Source: Streptomyces omiyaensis (GTDB taxonomy: Bacteria > Actinomycetota > Actinomycetes > Streptomycetales > Streptomycetaceae). From it: a DNA stretch of 64,000 nucleotides. A program made the translations under genes and the position numbers. Below are positions 55,666 through 63,823 of this stretch, in pieces. The stretch is from positions 412,881-476,880 of the forward strand of contig NZ_BMVV01000004.1 of the NCBI RefSeq assembly GCF_014650895.1, in the 5' to 3' direction. A model generated the notes under the pieces. The model saw only the letters and a program-made list of their open reading frames with translations, had not been told where the DNA came from and ran no database searches. How positions within the stretch are numbered: position 1 is the stretch's first letter; each line of letters opens with the position of its first letter.

Positions 55666-55689
55666 AACTTCTACAACACTGTAGAAGTT
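55666..55689 (+). promoter_or_regulatory. Operator upstream of terB-like gene
   Basis: A perfect inverted repeat: AACTTCTACA and TGTAGAAGTT separated by ACAC. The inner part TCTAC-N6-GTAGA recurs at 57955-57970 between blaI- and tatA-type genes. The BlaI/MecI-type protein encoded at 57393 is the obvious candidate binder, although its classical sites have shorter spacers. Confidence 0.65.
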
Positions 55690-55713
55690 CGACCGAGGGA
55701 GTGTGAGCCGACG

Positions 55714-56169
55714 ATGGCGCTGTGGGACCGGATCAAGGAGTCCGCCTCGACCATGCAGACCCAGCTGACCGCGCGGAAGAACGAGCTGACCAGCGGGGCC
55801 TTCCGGGACGCGAGCATGGCGATGTGCGCGCTGGTCGCCGCGGCCGACGGCACCGTCGACCCGGCCGAACGGCGCCGCGTGGCCCAGCTGATCGCCGCCA
55901 ACGAGGTGCTGCGGAACTTCGACGCGGCCGACCTCCAGCAGCGCTTCGACGCCCAGCTCGACCGGCTCGCCGCCGACTTCGACTTCGGGAAGGTCGCCGT
56001 CCTCCAGGAGATCACCAAGGCGAAGAAGAAGCCGGCCGAGGCCCGGGCCGTGGTCCAGATCGGCATCGTCATCGGCGGCGCCGACGGGCACTTCGACCCC
56101 ACCGAGCAGGCCGTGGTCCGCGAGGCGTGCTTCGCGCTCGCCCTGCCGCCGCACGAGTTCGACCTCTGA
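55714..56169 (+). CDS. TerB-family tellurite-resistance-like protein
   Basis: 151 residues, all-helical. TerB core: FRDASMAMCALVAAADGTVDPAERRRVAQLI, then VVQIGIVIGGADGHFDPTEQAVVREAC with two acidic metal-binding turns (ADGTVDPAE and ADGHFDPTE). The N-terminal MALWDRIKESASTMQTQL is the usual start. TerB proteins bind Ca2+ and act in stress or phage-defence linked membrane complexes, but no other ter gene is nearby. The perfect inverted repeat 24-48 bases upstream suggests tight control. Confidence 0.9.
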   Translation: MALWDRIKESASTMQTQLTARKNELTSGAFRDASMAMCALVAAADGTVDPAERRRVAQLIAANEVLRNFDAADLQQRFDAQLDRLAADFDFGKVAVLQEITKAKKKPAEARAVVQIGIVIGGADGHFDPTEQAVVREACFALALPPHEFDL

Positions 56170-56181
56170 GCGCACGCGTTC

Positions 56182-56410
56182 GGCCTCCGGCGGGGCGGGT
56201 TTGGCCTCCGACCGGGCGGGGCCGGCCTCCGGCGGGGCGGGTTTGGTCTCCGACCGGGCGGGTCCGACCCGGTCGGAGGCCGGGCGCGGGCGCCCCTGCG
56301 CGTGCTCGTCCGCTCCGGCGGCAGCCCGCCCGGCGGGGCGTGCGTCCGTCCGATCGGGCGGGAGCGTCCGGCGGGGCGTGCGTCCGTCCGATCGGGCGGG
56401 AGCGTCCGGC
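56182..56410. repeat. GC-rich tandem repeats downstream of terB
   Basis: Two 42-bp units (56182-56223, 56224-56265, nearly identical) and two 38-bp units (56331-56368, 56369-56406, identical, with a third beginning). An 11-bp hairpin at 56248-56278 (CTCCGACCGGG arms) may be the terB terminator. The gap 56170-56449 has no gene. Confidence 0.8.
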
Positions 56411-56449
56411 GGGGCGCAAGCCCGACCGGGCGGGGCCGGCCGGCGGGTT

Positions 56450-57388
56450 CTACAGCGGGGTCGCCGCCTTGAGGACCGCGTAGAGCGTCACCGCCGAGTT
56501 GGCCGAGGCGAGCGCCGAGACGACGGCGCCGACCAGCGCGCCCCACAGGGCGAGGCCGACGGCGGTGAAGGCCGGCGGCCAGGCGCGCGGGGCCGGGGGC
56601 GCGCCGAGCAGGGCGGCCACCCGGCGCGGCACCGGCCCGGCGACGGCGAAGGCCGTCAGCGGCGCGGGGCCCGCGCCGCCGGAGGCCAGGGCGGCCCGCC
56701 CGATGGCCCGCGCCACCACGCGCCGGCTGCCGATCCGTACCGCCGCCTCCTCGTCCGCCCACCGTTCGGCCGAGTACGTGACCGCCGTCCGCAGCGGGCG
56801 CAGGAACGGGTTGGCCGCAGCGGCCAGCCGCGCGACGAGCAGCAGCCGGTCGTGCCGCCCCGTCAGATGCGCCCGCTCGTGGGCGAAGAGGGCCCGCCGC
56901 TCGGCGGGACCGAGCCGGGCGAGCATCCCCCGGCTGACCACCACCCGCCCCCGGCGGCCCGTCGCGGCCGGGAGGGCGTAGGCGTACGGGGACGGGTCCG
57001 GCAGCACCGCGACCGGGCGGTCCGGCAGTCCGGCGAGGGCGCGGGCGGCCCTCCGGCGGACGCCCCGGTGCCGCAGCAGGACCCGGCCGCAGACCGCGAC
57101 CACCGCGAGGAGCGCCGGGATCGCCGCCCGGCCCGCGATCTCGTCGTACGGCAGGACCGCGCGCACCTCCGGGTCCGACCAGGCGTCCGGGAGCGGGTTG
57201 CCGGGCAGCTGGGCGGTGCCGACCACCATCAGGAGGGCGAGGCAGAGCGTGCTGCACACGCCGAGCACGGCGGCGACGGCGGTGAGCAGCCGGGTCGCGG
57301 TGCGGGGATGGAGGTGGTGCTCGGCGAGCCGGGCGACGGGCCACGCGGTGAGCGGCAGCACCAGCGGGAGGAAGACGAGGAGGCCCAC
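56450..57388 (-). CDS. M56-family membrane metallopeptidase
   Basis: 312 residues from GTG at 57388. The zinc motif is ALFAHERAHLTGRHDRL (HExxH = HERAH). Membrane helices flank it (VFLPLVLPLTAWPVARL, LLTAVAAVLGVCSTLCLALLMVV, IPALLAVVAVCGRVLL; AVGLALWGALVGAVVSALAS at the end). M56/BlaR1-type proteins cleave repressors in the inner membrane. There is no C-terminal sensor domain, so it is a CtpA/BlaR1-like short form. Its start lies 4 bases after the blaI-type stop. Confidence 0.9.
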   Translation of the reverse strand: MGLLVFLPLVLPLTAWPVARLAEHHLHPRTATRLLTAVAAVLGVCSTLCLALLMVVGTAQLPGNPLPDAWSDPEVRAVLPYDEIAGRAAIPALLAVVAVCGRVLLRHRGVRRRAARALAGLPDRPVAVLPDPSPYAYALPAATGRRGRVVVSRGMLARLGPAERRALFAHERAHLTGRHDRLLLVARLAAAANPFLRPLRTAVTYSAERWADEEAAVRIGSRRVVARAIGRAALASGGAGPAPLTAFAVAGPVPRRVAALLGAPPAPRAWPPAFTAVGLALWGALVGAVVSALASANSAVTLYAVLKAATPL

Positions 57389-57392
57389 GGCG

Positions 57393-57869
57393 TCAGCCCT
57401 CCCCCGCCCGGCCGGCCCCCGGCCCGCGGCCCTCCGGCCCACCGGCCTCCGGCTCCCCGCCACGCGGTGCCTCGTCCTCCGCATCGGCGCGGGCCAGGAG
57501 CTCCCGCAGGAGCTGTTCGTCGGAGGACGGGAGGGTGGTGACGAAGCGGGTGAGGACGGCCTCCCGGTCGCCCTCGCCGTCGAGCAGCCGGCGCATGCGG
57601 AGGGCGGCGAGCCCGGCCTCGTCGGCGACGGCGGTCCACTCGAAGGACCGGCCCACGCGCTCGCGGGCGACGGCGCCCTTGGCGTGCAGGCGCGTGAGGA
57701 TGGTGATGACGGTGGTGTAGGCGAGTCCGCCGCCGAGCCGCTCCCGCACCCGGCCCGCGGTGACCGGCCCTCCGGCGGCGCGGACCGCCGCGAGGACCTG
57801 GACCTCCAGCTCGCCCTGGCCGCGCCGGCGCGCGCCCGGCTCCGCGTCCCCGTCGTCCCGCTTCTTCAT
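57393..57869 (-). CDS. BlaI/MecI/CopY-family repressor
   Basis: 158 residues. The winged helix GELEVQVLAAVRAAGGPVTA, GLAYTTVITILTRLHAKGAVARERVG is typical of BlaI/MecI, followed by the dimerisation helix and LLRELLARADAEDEAP, then a long Gly/Glu/Pro tail. Partner of the M56 protease encoded next: inducer signal leads to cleavage and derepression in classical systems. The palindromic elements at 57955 and 55666 are likely its sites, which would make a regulon of blaI-m56, tatA and terB. Confidence 0.9.
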   Translation of the reverse strand: MKKRDDGDAEPGARRRGQGELEVQVLAAVRAAGGPVTAGRVRERLGGGLAYTTVITILTRLHAKGAVARERVGRSFEWTAVADEAGLAALRMRRLLDGEGDREAVLTRFVTTLPSSDEQLLRELLARADAEDEAPRGGEPEAGGPEGRGPGAGRAGEG

Positions 57870-57954
57870 CCGCCGTCCCCCTCGCCGTTCCCGGCCGCTC
57901 GCCCGGACCACCCGGGTGCGCTTCATCGTTCGGGGGGTGACCCTACCCGCTCCT

Positions 57955-57970
57955 TCTACGCCCCTGTAGA
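57955..57970. promoter_or_regulatory. BlaI-like operator in the blaI/tatA divergent region
   Basis: TCTAC-N6-GTAGA, preceded by CTT as in the terB copy. On the minus strand the site overlaps the region of a -10 TAGGGT (57940-57945) and its weak -35, so it would repress the blaI gene. TTGACG directly follows the site on the plus strand, but no -10 for tatA could be matched. Confidence 0.55.
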
Positions 57971-58017
57971 TTGACGCGGGTCGGACCCGTGTCCCGTCCC
58001 CCGCCAGGAGTGTCCCC

Positions 58018-58224
58018 GTGTTCGGTATGAGCGAGATCGCGATCCTGCTGGTCGTCGTCGCCCTGGTGGTCGGCGCGAGGAAGCTGCCGGAGCTGGCCCG
58101 CAACGCCGGGAAGGCGAGCCGCATCCTCAAGGCCGAGGCCCGGGAGATGAAGGCCGGCGACGCGCCCCGCGAACCGGCGGCCACGTACACCGTCAAGGAG
58201 ACGCGGACCGCCGAGGACCGCTGA
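58018..58224 (+). CDS. tatA: TatA/TatE-like twin-arginine translocase subunit
   Basis: 68 residues from GTG at 58018. The membrane helix IAILLVVVALVVGARKLPEL, the amphipathic helix NAGKASRILKAEAREMK and an acidic tail (GDAPREPAATYTVKETR) match TatA. No TatC or TatB gene is near. Extra TatA homologues occur in Streptomyces; this one could support secretion under the stress sensed by the BlaI system it diverges from. Confidence 0.9.
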   Translation: MFGMSEIAILLVVVALVVGARKLPELARNAGKASRILKAEAREMKAGDAPREPAATYTVKETRTAEDR

Positions 58225-58570
58225 CACCCCGGGGCCGCCGGGGCCGCCAGGGCCTCCGGACGCCGGCCCCATCGGTCCCAGGGGCCCCATGGCCCCGTGG
58301 GCCCCACTGGTCCCACCGGCACGGGAGCCGACGTCGCGCACCGGTCGGGAGAGCCGATCGGCAGCGCACCGGCCGCGATCCTCCTGGCATACGGTGCCGA
58401 TCCCCACCTCGCGGTCGACGGCGGGGCCGCCTGCGACGTGGACCGCACGCTCCGCCATGGCATGGCGATCAGGCCGATGGATCGGTTCGGCACCGGCCGG
58501 ACCGAACGGAAAGCCCGATGCGGCGGGGTCCGCCGGCGGCGGCTTCTGCCGATGACCGGCCGGCCGCCCC
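58225..58570. other. Gap with Gly/Pro-coding low-complexity DNA
   Basis: Downstream of tatA: 58226-58330 consists of GGCCCC/GGTCCC-type words. In one plus frame this gives collagen-like GPPGPPGPPDAGPIGPRGP text, in the minus strand GPVGPTGPWGPW text. Both are expected from such composition. No gene is supported; the rest of the gap (58330-58570) contains a Ser/Arg-rich frame without start evidence. Confidence 0.4.
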
Positions 58571-59170
58571 CTAGGAGCGGGGCACGGCGACCGAGGCGAG
58601 GTAGCGGGCGTACTCGTCGAGGGCGGCGAGGGCCTGCTCGTCGTCCCGGTCGATCAGCCAGGTGAGGGTGAGGCCGTCGAGGACGCCGAGGCCGTGCCGG
58701 GCCAGGACCGCCGTGTCCACCGTCCAGACCAGGCCGGCCGCCCGGGCCATCGACTCCAGGTGGGCGCGGTTCACGTCCAGGTAGTGCCGGTACTGGCGGC
58801 GGGCGAGGTCGGCGAGCCCGGGCCGCCGGAGGGCGTACTGGGTGACCTCGTACGTGACCAGGTGCTCGTCCGGGCGGGCCCGGACCTGCTCCCAGTAGGC
58901 GCGCAGGATCGCGCGGACCTTCTCGAAGGGGGTGGCGCCCTCGGGGTGGGCGAGGCCGGCCGGGGGGAGGTTGCGCTCCATGATCCGCTCGATGACGGTC
59001 TGGAACAGCTCCTCCTTGGAGCGGAAGCAGTAGTGGAAGGCGCCGAGGGGCACCCCCGCCTCGGTGACGACCGCGCGGGTGGTGGTCTTCGCGACCCCGT
59101 CGCGGATCATGACCCGGATCGCCGCCTCCGCCAGCTGCTCACGGCGCTCGCCTGCGGAGAGTCGGGGCAT
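58571..59170 (-). CDS. TetR/AcrR-family transcriptional regulator
   Basis: 199 residues. The N-terminal HTH is EQLAEAAIRVMIRDGVAKTTTRAVVTEAGVPLGAFHYCFRSKEEL. The remainder is the ligand-binding helical domain (AILRAYWEQVRARPDEHLVTYEVTQYALR; VDTAVLARHGLGVLDGLTLTWLI). The ATG at 59170 gives MPRLSAGERREQ. No TetR-type operator is visible just upstream (GC-rich). The pair of CTTGG-N8-CCAAG sites 1.9 kb away may or may not be its target. Confidence 0.93.
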   Translation of the reverse strand: MPRLSAGERREQLAEAAIRVMIRDGVAKTTTRAVVTEAGVPLGAFHYCFRSKEELFQTVIERIMERNLPPAGLAHPEGATPFEKVRAILRAYWEQVRARPDEHLVTYEVTQYALRRPGLADLARRQYRHYLDVNRAHLESMARAAGLVWTVDTAVLARHGLGVLDGLTLTWLIDRDDEQALAALDEYARYLASVAVPRS

Positions 59171-59305
59171 GGGCGGGCTCCTCGGGGCGGGACGGGACGG
59201 GGCGGCGGTGAGATGGGGCGGGGGCGGGATGAGGCGGGGTGGCTGCGGGCCGGGTCAACGTACCGCAGGGGAGGCGGGGACGACCGCCCCCACGGGCAGA
59301 GCCCC

Positions 59306-59365
59306 GTGCGGACCCGGCCCGCACGGACCCGGCCCGCACGGACCCGGCCCGCACGGACCCGGCCC
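59306..59365. repeat. 15-bp tandem repeat, four copies
   Basis: GTGCGGACCCGGCCC then three identical GCACGGACCCGGCCC units at 59321, 59336 and 59351, in the gap 59171-59620 between two minus-strand genes. In a plus frame it would read as repeated ARTDP, which is not supported as a gene. The rest of the gap shows nothing clear. Confidence 0.85.
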
Positions 59366-59620
59366 GGACGGACGCCCTCCCTGAGGGGCGCCGTCCTCGG
59401 CGGGCGGGCCCCGGCGGGGGCGGGTCCGGGTCCCGGCCGGCGCGGGTCCCGGCACGCAGGGCGGCCCGTGAGGGCCTCGGGTCTCGACGGACGCGCCCCC
59501 GGCGGGCGGGTCCGGCCCTGGCGAGCGGAGGCCGCGGGCCCGCCGCCCGGGACCCGTGGCGGCCGCGGACCCGGCGGGCGGAGGCCGCGCGGCCGGGACC
59601 CCGGGGCGCGCCGGCGCGTC

Positions 59621-60862
59621 CTACAGGAAGGCCATGCCCTCGCCCCGGTAGGTGGGGACGGTGGCCACCACCCGGTCGTGCTCGACGAGGTGGAGGGCGT
59701 CGACCCGTTCGCAGAGCTCGCCCGCCTTGGCGTGCCGGAACCAGACGCGGTCGCCGACCCGGAGGGAGTCCGCGGCGGGCCCGGTGAGCGGGGTCTGCAC
59801 CTCGCCCGCGCCCTCGGCGCCGAGCATGCGCAGCCCCGCCGGGTGGACCGGGACCGGGAGGCGGTCCGGGCCGGGGGCTCCGGAGGCGGTCCAGCCCCCG
59901 CCGAGGACGGTGACGTGGCCGGGGGCGGGGCGCCGGACCACCGCGAGCGCGAAGAAGGCGGCGGGCAGCGGGCTGAAGCCCCGGTAGTGGTCGAAGAGGG
60001 CGGGGGCGTACAGCCCGGAGCCGGCGCCGAGTTCGGTGACGGCGGGCTCGGCGGCGGTCGTCTCCAGGCTGCCGGTCCCGCCGCCGTTGACGAACTCCAG
60101 CGGGGCCACCTCCCGGACGGCGCGGACCGCGGCGGCACGGCGGGCGCGCAGCTCGCGGACGGAGACCCCCTGCACGACGCGGACGGCGGCGCGCATCGGG
60201 CGGGCCTGGGTCGGCTGGGCGTCGCCGACGCCCGCGATGTGCCCCTCGTACGCCATCACCCCGACCAGCCGCAGGCGCGGGCGGGCCACGACCGCGCGGG
60301 CCAGCGCCGCCGCCTGCGCCGGGGCGTGGAGCGGTGAGCGGCGCATGCCGACGTGGACGCGTCCGCCGAGCAGCCGGAGCGAGGCGTCGAGGTCAAGGCA
60401 GACGCGCACCGGGGGGCCCGAGGGGCCGATCGCCGCGGTGATGAGGTCGAGCTGTTCGGGCGAGTCGACCATGACGGCGATCCGGGCCGCGGCGTCCTCG
60501 TCGGCGGCGAGCCGGCGCAGCGCGTCGGTGTCGGCGGTCGGGTAGCCGACGAGGAGGTCCGCGCCGGGGTCGTGGGCGGCGAGCCAGAGCGCCTCGGGGA
60601 GGGTGAAGGCGAGGATGCCGGAGAAGCCCGGGCGGGCCAGCACGTCGTCGATGAGGGCCCGGCAGCGGAGCGACTTGCTGGCGAGGCGGATGGGCTTGCC
60701 GCCGGCCCGGCGGGCCATCTGGGCGGCGTTGGCGCGCAGGGCGCCGAGGTCGACGACGGCGAAGGGCGGCTGGAGTCCGGCGGTCGCCTCCTCCAGGTCG
60801 GCGAAGCCCGTGGGGCGCGGGGCGGGCGCGGCGGCTGCGGCGTCGGGGCGGGCGCTTGCCAT
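59621..60862 (-). CDS. Alanine-racemase-fold PLP enzyme (D-threonine aldolase / DSD1-like)
   Basis: 413 residues from ATG at 60862. The N-terminal barrel starts PPFAVVDLGALRANAAQMARRA and has the PLP-Lys motif PIRLASKSLRCRALIDDVLA (Lys in ASKS). Later: LRLVGVMAYEGHIAGV, FVNGGGTGSLETTA and the C-terminal beta domain with VRVGDRVWFRHAKAGELCERVD (H-x-K-x-x-E-x-C metal-binding pattern). This is the D-threonine aldolase/D-serine dehydratase group, annotated as amino acid deaminase/aldolase. It probably acts on D-3-hydroxyamino acids. It diverges from the sugar-lactone oxidase gene. Confidence 0.88.
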   Translation of the reverse strand: MASARPDAAAAAPAPRPTGFADLEEATAGLQPPFAVVDLGALRANAAQMARRAGGKPIRLASKSLRCRALIDDVLARPGFSGILAFTLPEALWLAAHDPGADLLVGYPTADTDALRRLAADEDAAARIAVMVDSPEQLDLITAAIGPSGPPVRVCLDLDASLRLLGGRVHVGMRRSPLHAPAQAAALARAVVARPRLRLVGVMAYEGHIAGVGDAQPTQARPMRAAVRVVQGVSVRELRARRAAAVRAVREVAPLEFVNGGGTGSLETTAAEPAVTELGAGSGLYAPALFDHYRGFSPLPAAFFALAVVRRPAPGHVTVLGGGWTASGAPGPDRLPVPVHPAGLRMLGAEGAGEVQTPLTGPAADSLRVGDRVWFRHAKAGELCERVDALHLVEHDRVVATVPTYRGEGMAFL

Positions 60863-61050
60863 GGGGGCGGCCTTTCCTGGACCTCTTCGGGGGCGGGGGA
60901 CCCCTGCGGGGGACCCCTGCGGACGAACCTGACGGGGCGGACCTGACGGGGCGAACCCGGCGGGCGTACCGGCGGGCGGACCTGACGGGGCGTATCCGCC
61001 GGACGGACCCGGCCGGCGTGCCCGGCGGGGCTGCGACGCCGCCACGGTCT

Positions 61051-61107
61051 CTTGGTCGTCCGTCCAAGTCAAGCCTCCGGGACCCTTGACTTGGACGGTT
61101 GACCAAG
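61051..61107. promoter_or_regulatory. Two 18-bp operators in divergent promoter region
   Basis: CTTGG-N8-CCAAG at 61051-61068 and again at 61090-61107; the two are reverse complements apart from 2 bases, so the whole block, with TCAAG/CTTGA between them, makes a 23-base inverted repeat with an 11-base loop (61074-61084). The right site overlaps TTGACC (61099-61104) and is next to GACAAT (61120-61125) with a 15-base spacer, a candidate promoter for the oxidase gene. TetR-like in form. Confidence 0.72.
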
Positions 61108-61174
61108 TCCACCCTTCCGGACAATGAGAACCGGCGGTAACCCGCCACCGTCCGGCCCGAAGGGAACGCCAGGC

Positions 61175-62506
61175 ATGAGCGGCAGCGAGAACGGCAGCGT
61201 GTGGCGCAACTGGGCCGGCAACGAGGAGGCCCGCCCCCGGCGGGTGGTGCGCCCGGCCCGCACCGAGGAGGTCGCCGCCGCCGTGAAGGACGCGGTACGG
61301 GACGGACTGCGGGTCAAGGCGGTCGGCTCGGGGCACTCCTTCAGCGGCGTCGCCGTCGCCCCGGACGTCCAGCTCCGCCCCGACCTGCTCGACGGCGTGG
61401 ACGCGGTGGACCCGGAGACCGGGCTCGTCACCGTCGGCGCGGGGATGCCGCTGTGGAAGCTGAACCCGCTGCTCGCCTCGCACGGCCTCGCCCTGGAGAA
61501 CATGGGCGACATCGACCGGCAGACGATCTCGGGTGCGATCTCCACCGGCACCCACGGCTCCGGCATCCGCTTCGGCGGCATCGCGACCCAGGTCCGCGGA
61601 CTCGAACTCGTCCTCGCCGACGGGTCGGTGACGGTCTGTTCGCCGACCGAGCGGCCGGAACTCTTCGCGGCGGCCCGGGTCGGCCTCGGCGCGCTCGGCG
61701 TCCTCACCAAGGTGACCCTCCAGACCGTCCCCCTCTACGCCCTGCACGCCCAGGACGCGTCGATGCCGGTCGCCGAGACCCTCGGCCGGATCGACGAACT
61801 CGTGGCGGAGAACGACCACTTCGAGTTCTTCTGGTTCCCGCACAGCGAGACCGCGCTCACCCGCCGCTTCCGCCGGCTGCCCGGCGACACGCCCCTCTCC
61901 CCCATCGGCGCCTTCTCCAAGCGGCTCGACGAGGCGGTCAGCGGACCGGGCTTCGAGGCCCTGAACCGGCTCGGCACCCGGGTGCCGGGCCTGGTGCGGC
62001 CGATCACCCGCTTCGCCGCGCGCGCCATGTCGTCCCGCACCTGGACCGACCACGCGTACCGGATCTTCGCCTCGGTGCGCGACGTCCGCTTCCACGAGGG
62101 CGAGTTCGCGATCCCGCGCGAGCACGCCGCCGAGGCGCTGCGGGAGCTCCGGGCCTGGATCGACGCGCAGGGGGAGCCGGTGTCGTTCCCGCTGGAGGTC
62201 CGCTTCACGGCCGCCGACGACATCTGGCTCTCCACCGCGCAGGGCCGGGAGAGCTGCTACATCGCCTTCCACCAGTACCACCGGATGCCCTACCGCCGGT
62301 ACTTCGACGCCTGCCGGCGGATCCTCGGCTCCTACGGCGGCCGGCCGCACTGGGGCAAGATGCACGACCTCGGCGCGGCGGAGCTGCGGCCGCTCTACGA
62401 GCGCTTCGACGACTTCGTGGCCCTCCGGGACTCCCTCGACCCGGGCGGCGTGCTGTCCAACCCCTACCTCGACCACGTCCTCGGCACCGCCCCGGCGGCG
62501 GACTGA
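61175..62506 (+). CDS. D-arabinono-1,4-lactone oxidase-type FAD oxidase
   Basis: 443 residues. The FAD-binding PCMH domain starts WRNWAGNEEARPRRVVRPARTEEVAAAV and has KAVGSGHSFSGVAVA, where His links FAD covalently in alditol oxidases. It contains GAISTGTHGSGIRFGG and ALGVLTKVTLQTVPLY. The C-terminal ALO domain ends RPHWGKMHDL...LDPGGVLSNPYLDHVL. It oxidises sugar lactones or alditols with O2. AAGGGAACG precedes the ATG. The divergent operators and neighbour suggest a small catabolic unit for hydroxy compounds. The substrate is not readable. Confidence 0.92.
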   Translation: MSGSENGSVWRNWAGNEEARPRRVVRPARTEEVAAAVKDAVRDGLRVKAVGSGHSFSGVAVAPDVQLRPDLLDGVDAVDPETGLVTVGAGMPLWKLNPLLASHGLALENMGDIDRQTISGAISTGTHGSGIRFGGIATQVRGLELVLADGSVTVCSPTERPELFAAARVGLGALGVLTKVTLQTVPLYALHAQDASMPVAETLGRIDELVAENDHFEFFWFPHSETALTRRFRRLPGDTPLSPIGAFSKRLDEAVSGPGFEALNRLGTRVPGLVRPITRFAARAMSSRTWTDHAYRIFASVRDVRFHEGEFAIPREHAAEALRELRAWIDAQGEPVSFPLEVRFTAADDIWLSTAQGRESCYIAFHQYHRMPYRRYFDACRRILGSYGGRPHWGKMHDLGAAELRPLYERFDDFVALRDSLDPGGVLSNPYLDHVLGTAPAAD

Positions 62507-62570
62507 CGGGCTGACCTGGTACGGCGCACGATGGCACACTGTCCCCTCGGTCTGCCGAAGGAGTACCGCC

Positions 62571-63662
62571 GTGTCCGTCATCCAGCGCCTGCGCACCGCC
62601 GTCCGCCGGACCTACCGGCGGACGGTCGACCTCAGCCACCCCGCCCGCTCGCCGCTCGGCAGCGCGGTCGTGAACTGCGTGGTCTACGTCGACGGCGTGC
62701 GGCGGACGGTGCGGGGCGCGGGCGCCGAGGACGCGCTGCGGTACGTGCGCCGGGGCGGCGACGGCTTCGTCTGGATCGGCCTGCACGAGCCGGCGGAGAA
62801 GGAGCTGACGGTGCTGGCCGAACTCTTCGGGCTGCACCCGCTGGCCGTCGAGGACGCGGTCCACGCCCATCAGCGCCCCAAGGTCGAGGAGTACGACGGG
62901 GTGCTGTTCGCCGTCCTGAAGACGGTCCGGTACGTCGAGCACGAGGAACTGACCGCCACCAGCGAGGTGGTGGACACCGGCGAGCTGATGGCCTTCGTCG
63001 GCCCCGACTTCGTCATCACCATCCGCCACGGCGGGCACGGCTCCCTCGGACCGCTGCGCGAGGCGCTGGAGGCGCTGCCGGAGCAGCTGGCGAAGGGACC
63101 GTCGGCGGTGCTGCACGCCGTGGCGGACCACGTGGTGGACGACTACCTCGCGGTCGCGGACGCGGTCCAGACCGACCTGGACGCGATCGAGAACGCGGTC
63201 TTCACCGACCAGGCGGACCGCCGGGACGCCGGGCGGATCTACCAGCTCAAGCGGGAGCTGCTGGAGCTGCGGCGGGCCGTCGCGCCGCTCTCCCGCCCGC
63301 TGACGGCGCTCGCCACCCGGCCCATGCCGCTGATCGACCCGGAGATCCGGGCGTACTTCCGGGACGTCACCGACCACCTGGCGCGGGTGACCGAGCAGGT
63401 CGCCTCCTACGACACGCTGCTCGACTCGGTGCTCCAGGCACACCTGGCCCAGGTCACGGTCGCGCAGAACGAGGACATGCGGAAGATCACCGCGTGGGCG
63501 GCGATCGTCGCCGTGCCGACCATGGTGTGCGGGGTGTACGGCATGAACTTCGAGCACATGCCGGAACTGCGATGGACCTACGGCTACCCGGTGGTCCTCG
63601 GGGTGATCGCGGTGGCGTGCTTCACCATCCACCGGGGCTTCCGGCGCAACGGCTGGCTGTAG
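62571..63662 (+). CDS. corA: Magnesium/cobalt transporter CorA
   Basis: 363 residues. The large cytoplasmic domain contains AVEDAVHAHQRPKVEEYDG and a long stalk helix with YDTLLDSVLQAHLAQVTVAQNEDM. TM1 follows (ITAWAAIVAVPTMVCGV) with the signature YGMNFEHMP, then TM2 (YPVVLGVIAVACFTIHRGF) and a basic tail. Passive Mg2+ or Co2+ channel. Separate gene, 64 bases after the oxidase stop. Confidence 0.95.
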   Translation: MSVIQRLRTAVRRTYRRTVDLSHPARSPLGSAVVNCVVYVDGVRRTVRGAGAEDALRYVRRGGDGFVWIGLHEPAEKELTVLAELFGLHPLAVEDAVHAHQRPKVEEYDGVLFAVLKTVRYVEHEELTATSEVVDTGELMAFVGPDFVITIRHGGHGSLGPLREALEALPEQLAKGPSAVLHAVADHVVDDYLAVADAVQTDLDAIENAVFTDQADRRDAGRIYQLKRELLELRRAVAPLSRPLTALATRPMPLIDPEIRAYFRDVTDHLARVTEQVASYDTLLDSVLQAHLAQVTVAQNEDMRKITAWAAIVAVPTMVCGVYGMNFEHMPELRWTYGYPVVLGVIAVACFTIHRGFRRNGWL

Positions 63663-63823
63663 CGGAGCACGCGCCCCTCCCCACCGCCGTCGCCCGCTCC
63701 CCGTCGCCCGCCGCCCGTCGCCCGCCCCCCGCCGCCCGCACCACTCACGGGGCGACGCCGTCACCCGTAACCGGACTCGCCCCGCCCGCCATCGCCGCCC
63801 TCTGCGTCGCCGTCTTCGTCCGC

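Noticed and set aside
57971..58017. TTGACG next to the BlaI-like site as a tatA promoter
   Set aside because: No acceptable -10 hexamer at 16-19 bases downstream, so it is not listed as a promoter.
58226..58330. Collagen-like Gly-Pro-Pro text after tatA
   Set aside because: It appears in both strands of GGNCCN-type DNA, so it reflects composition; no start codon or ribosome site.
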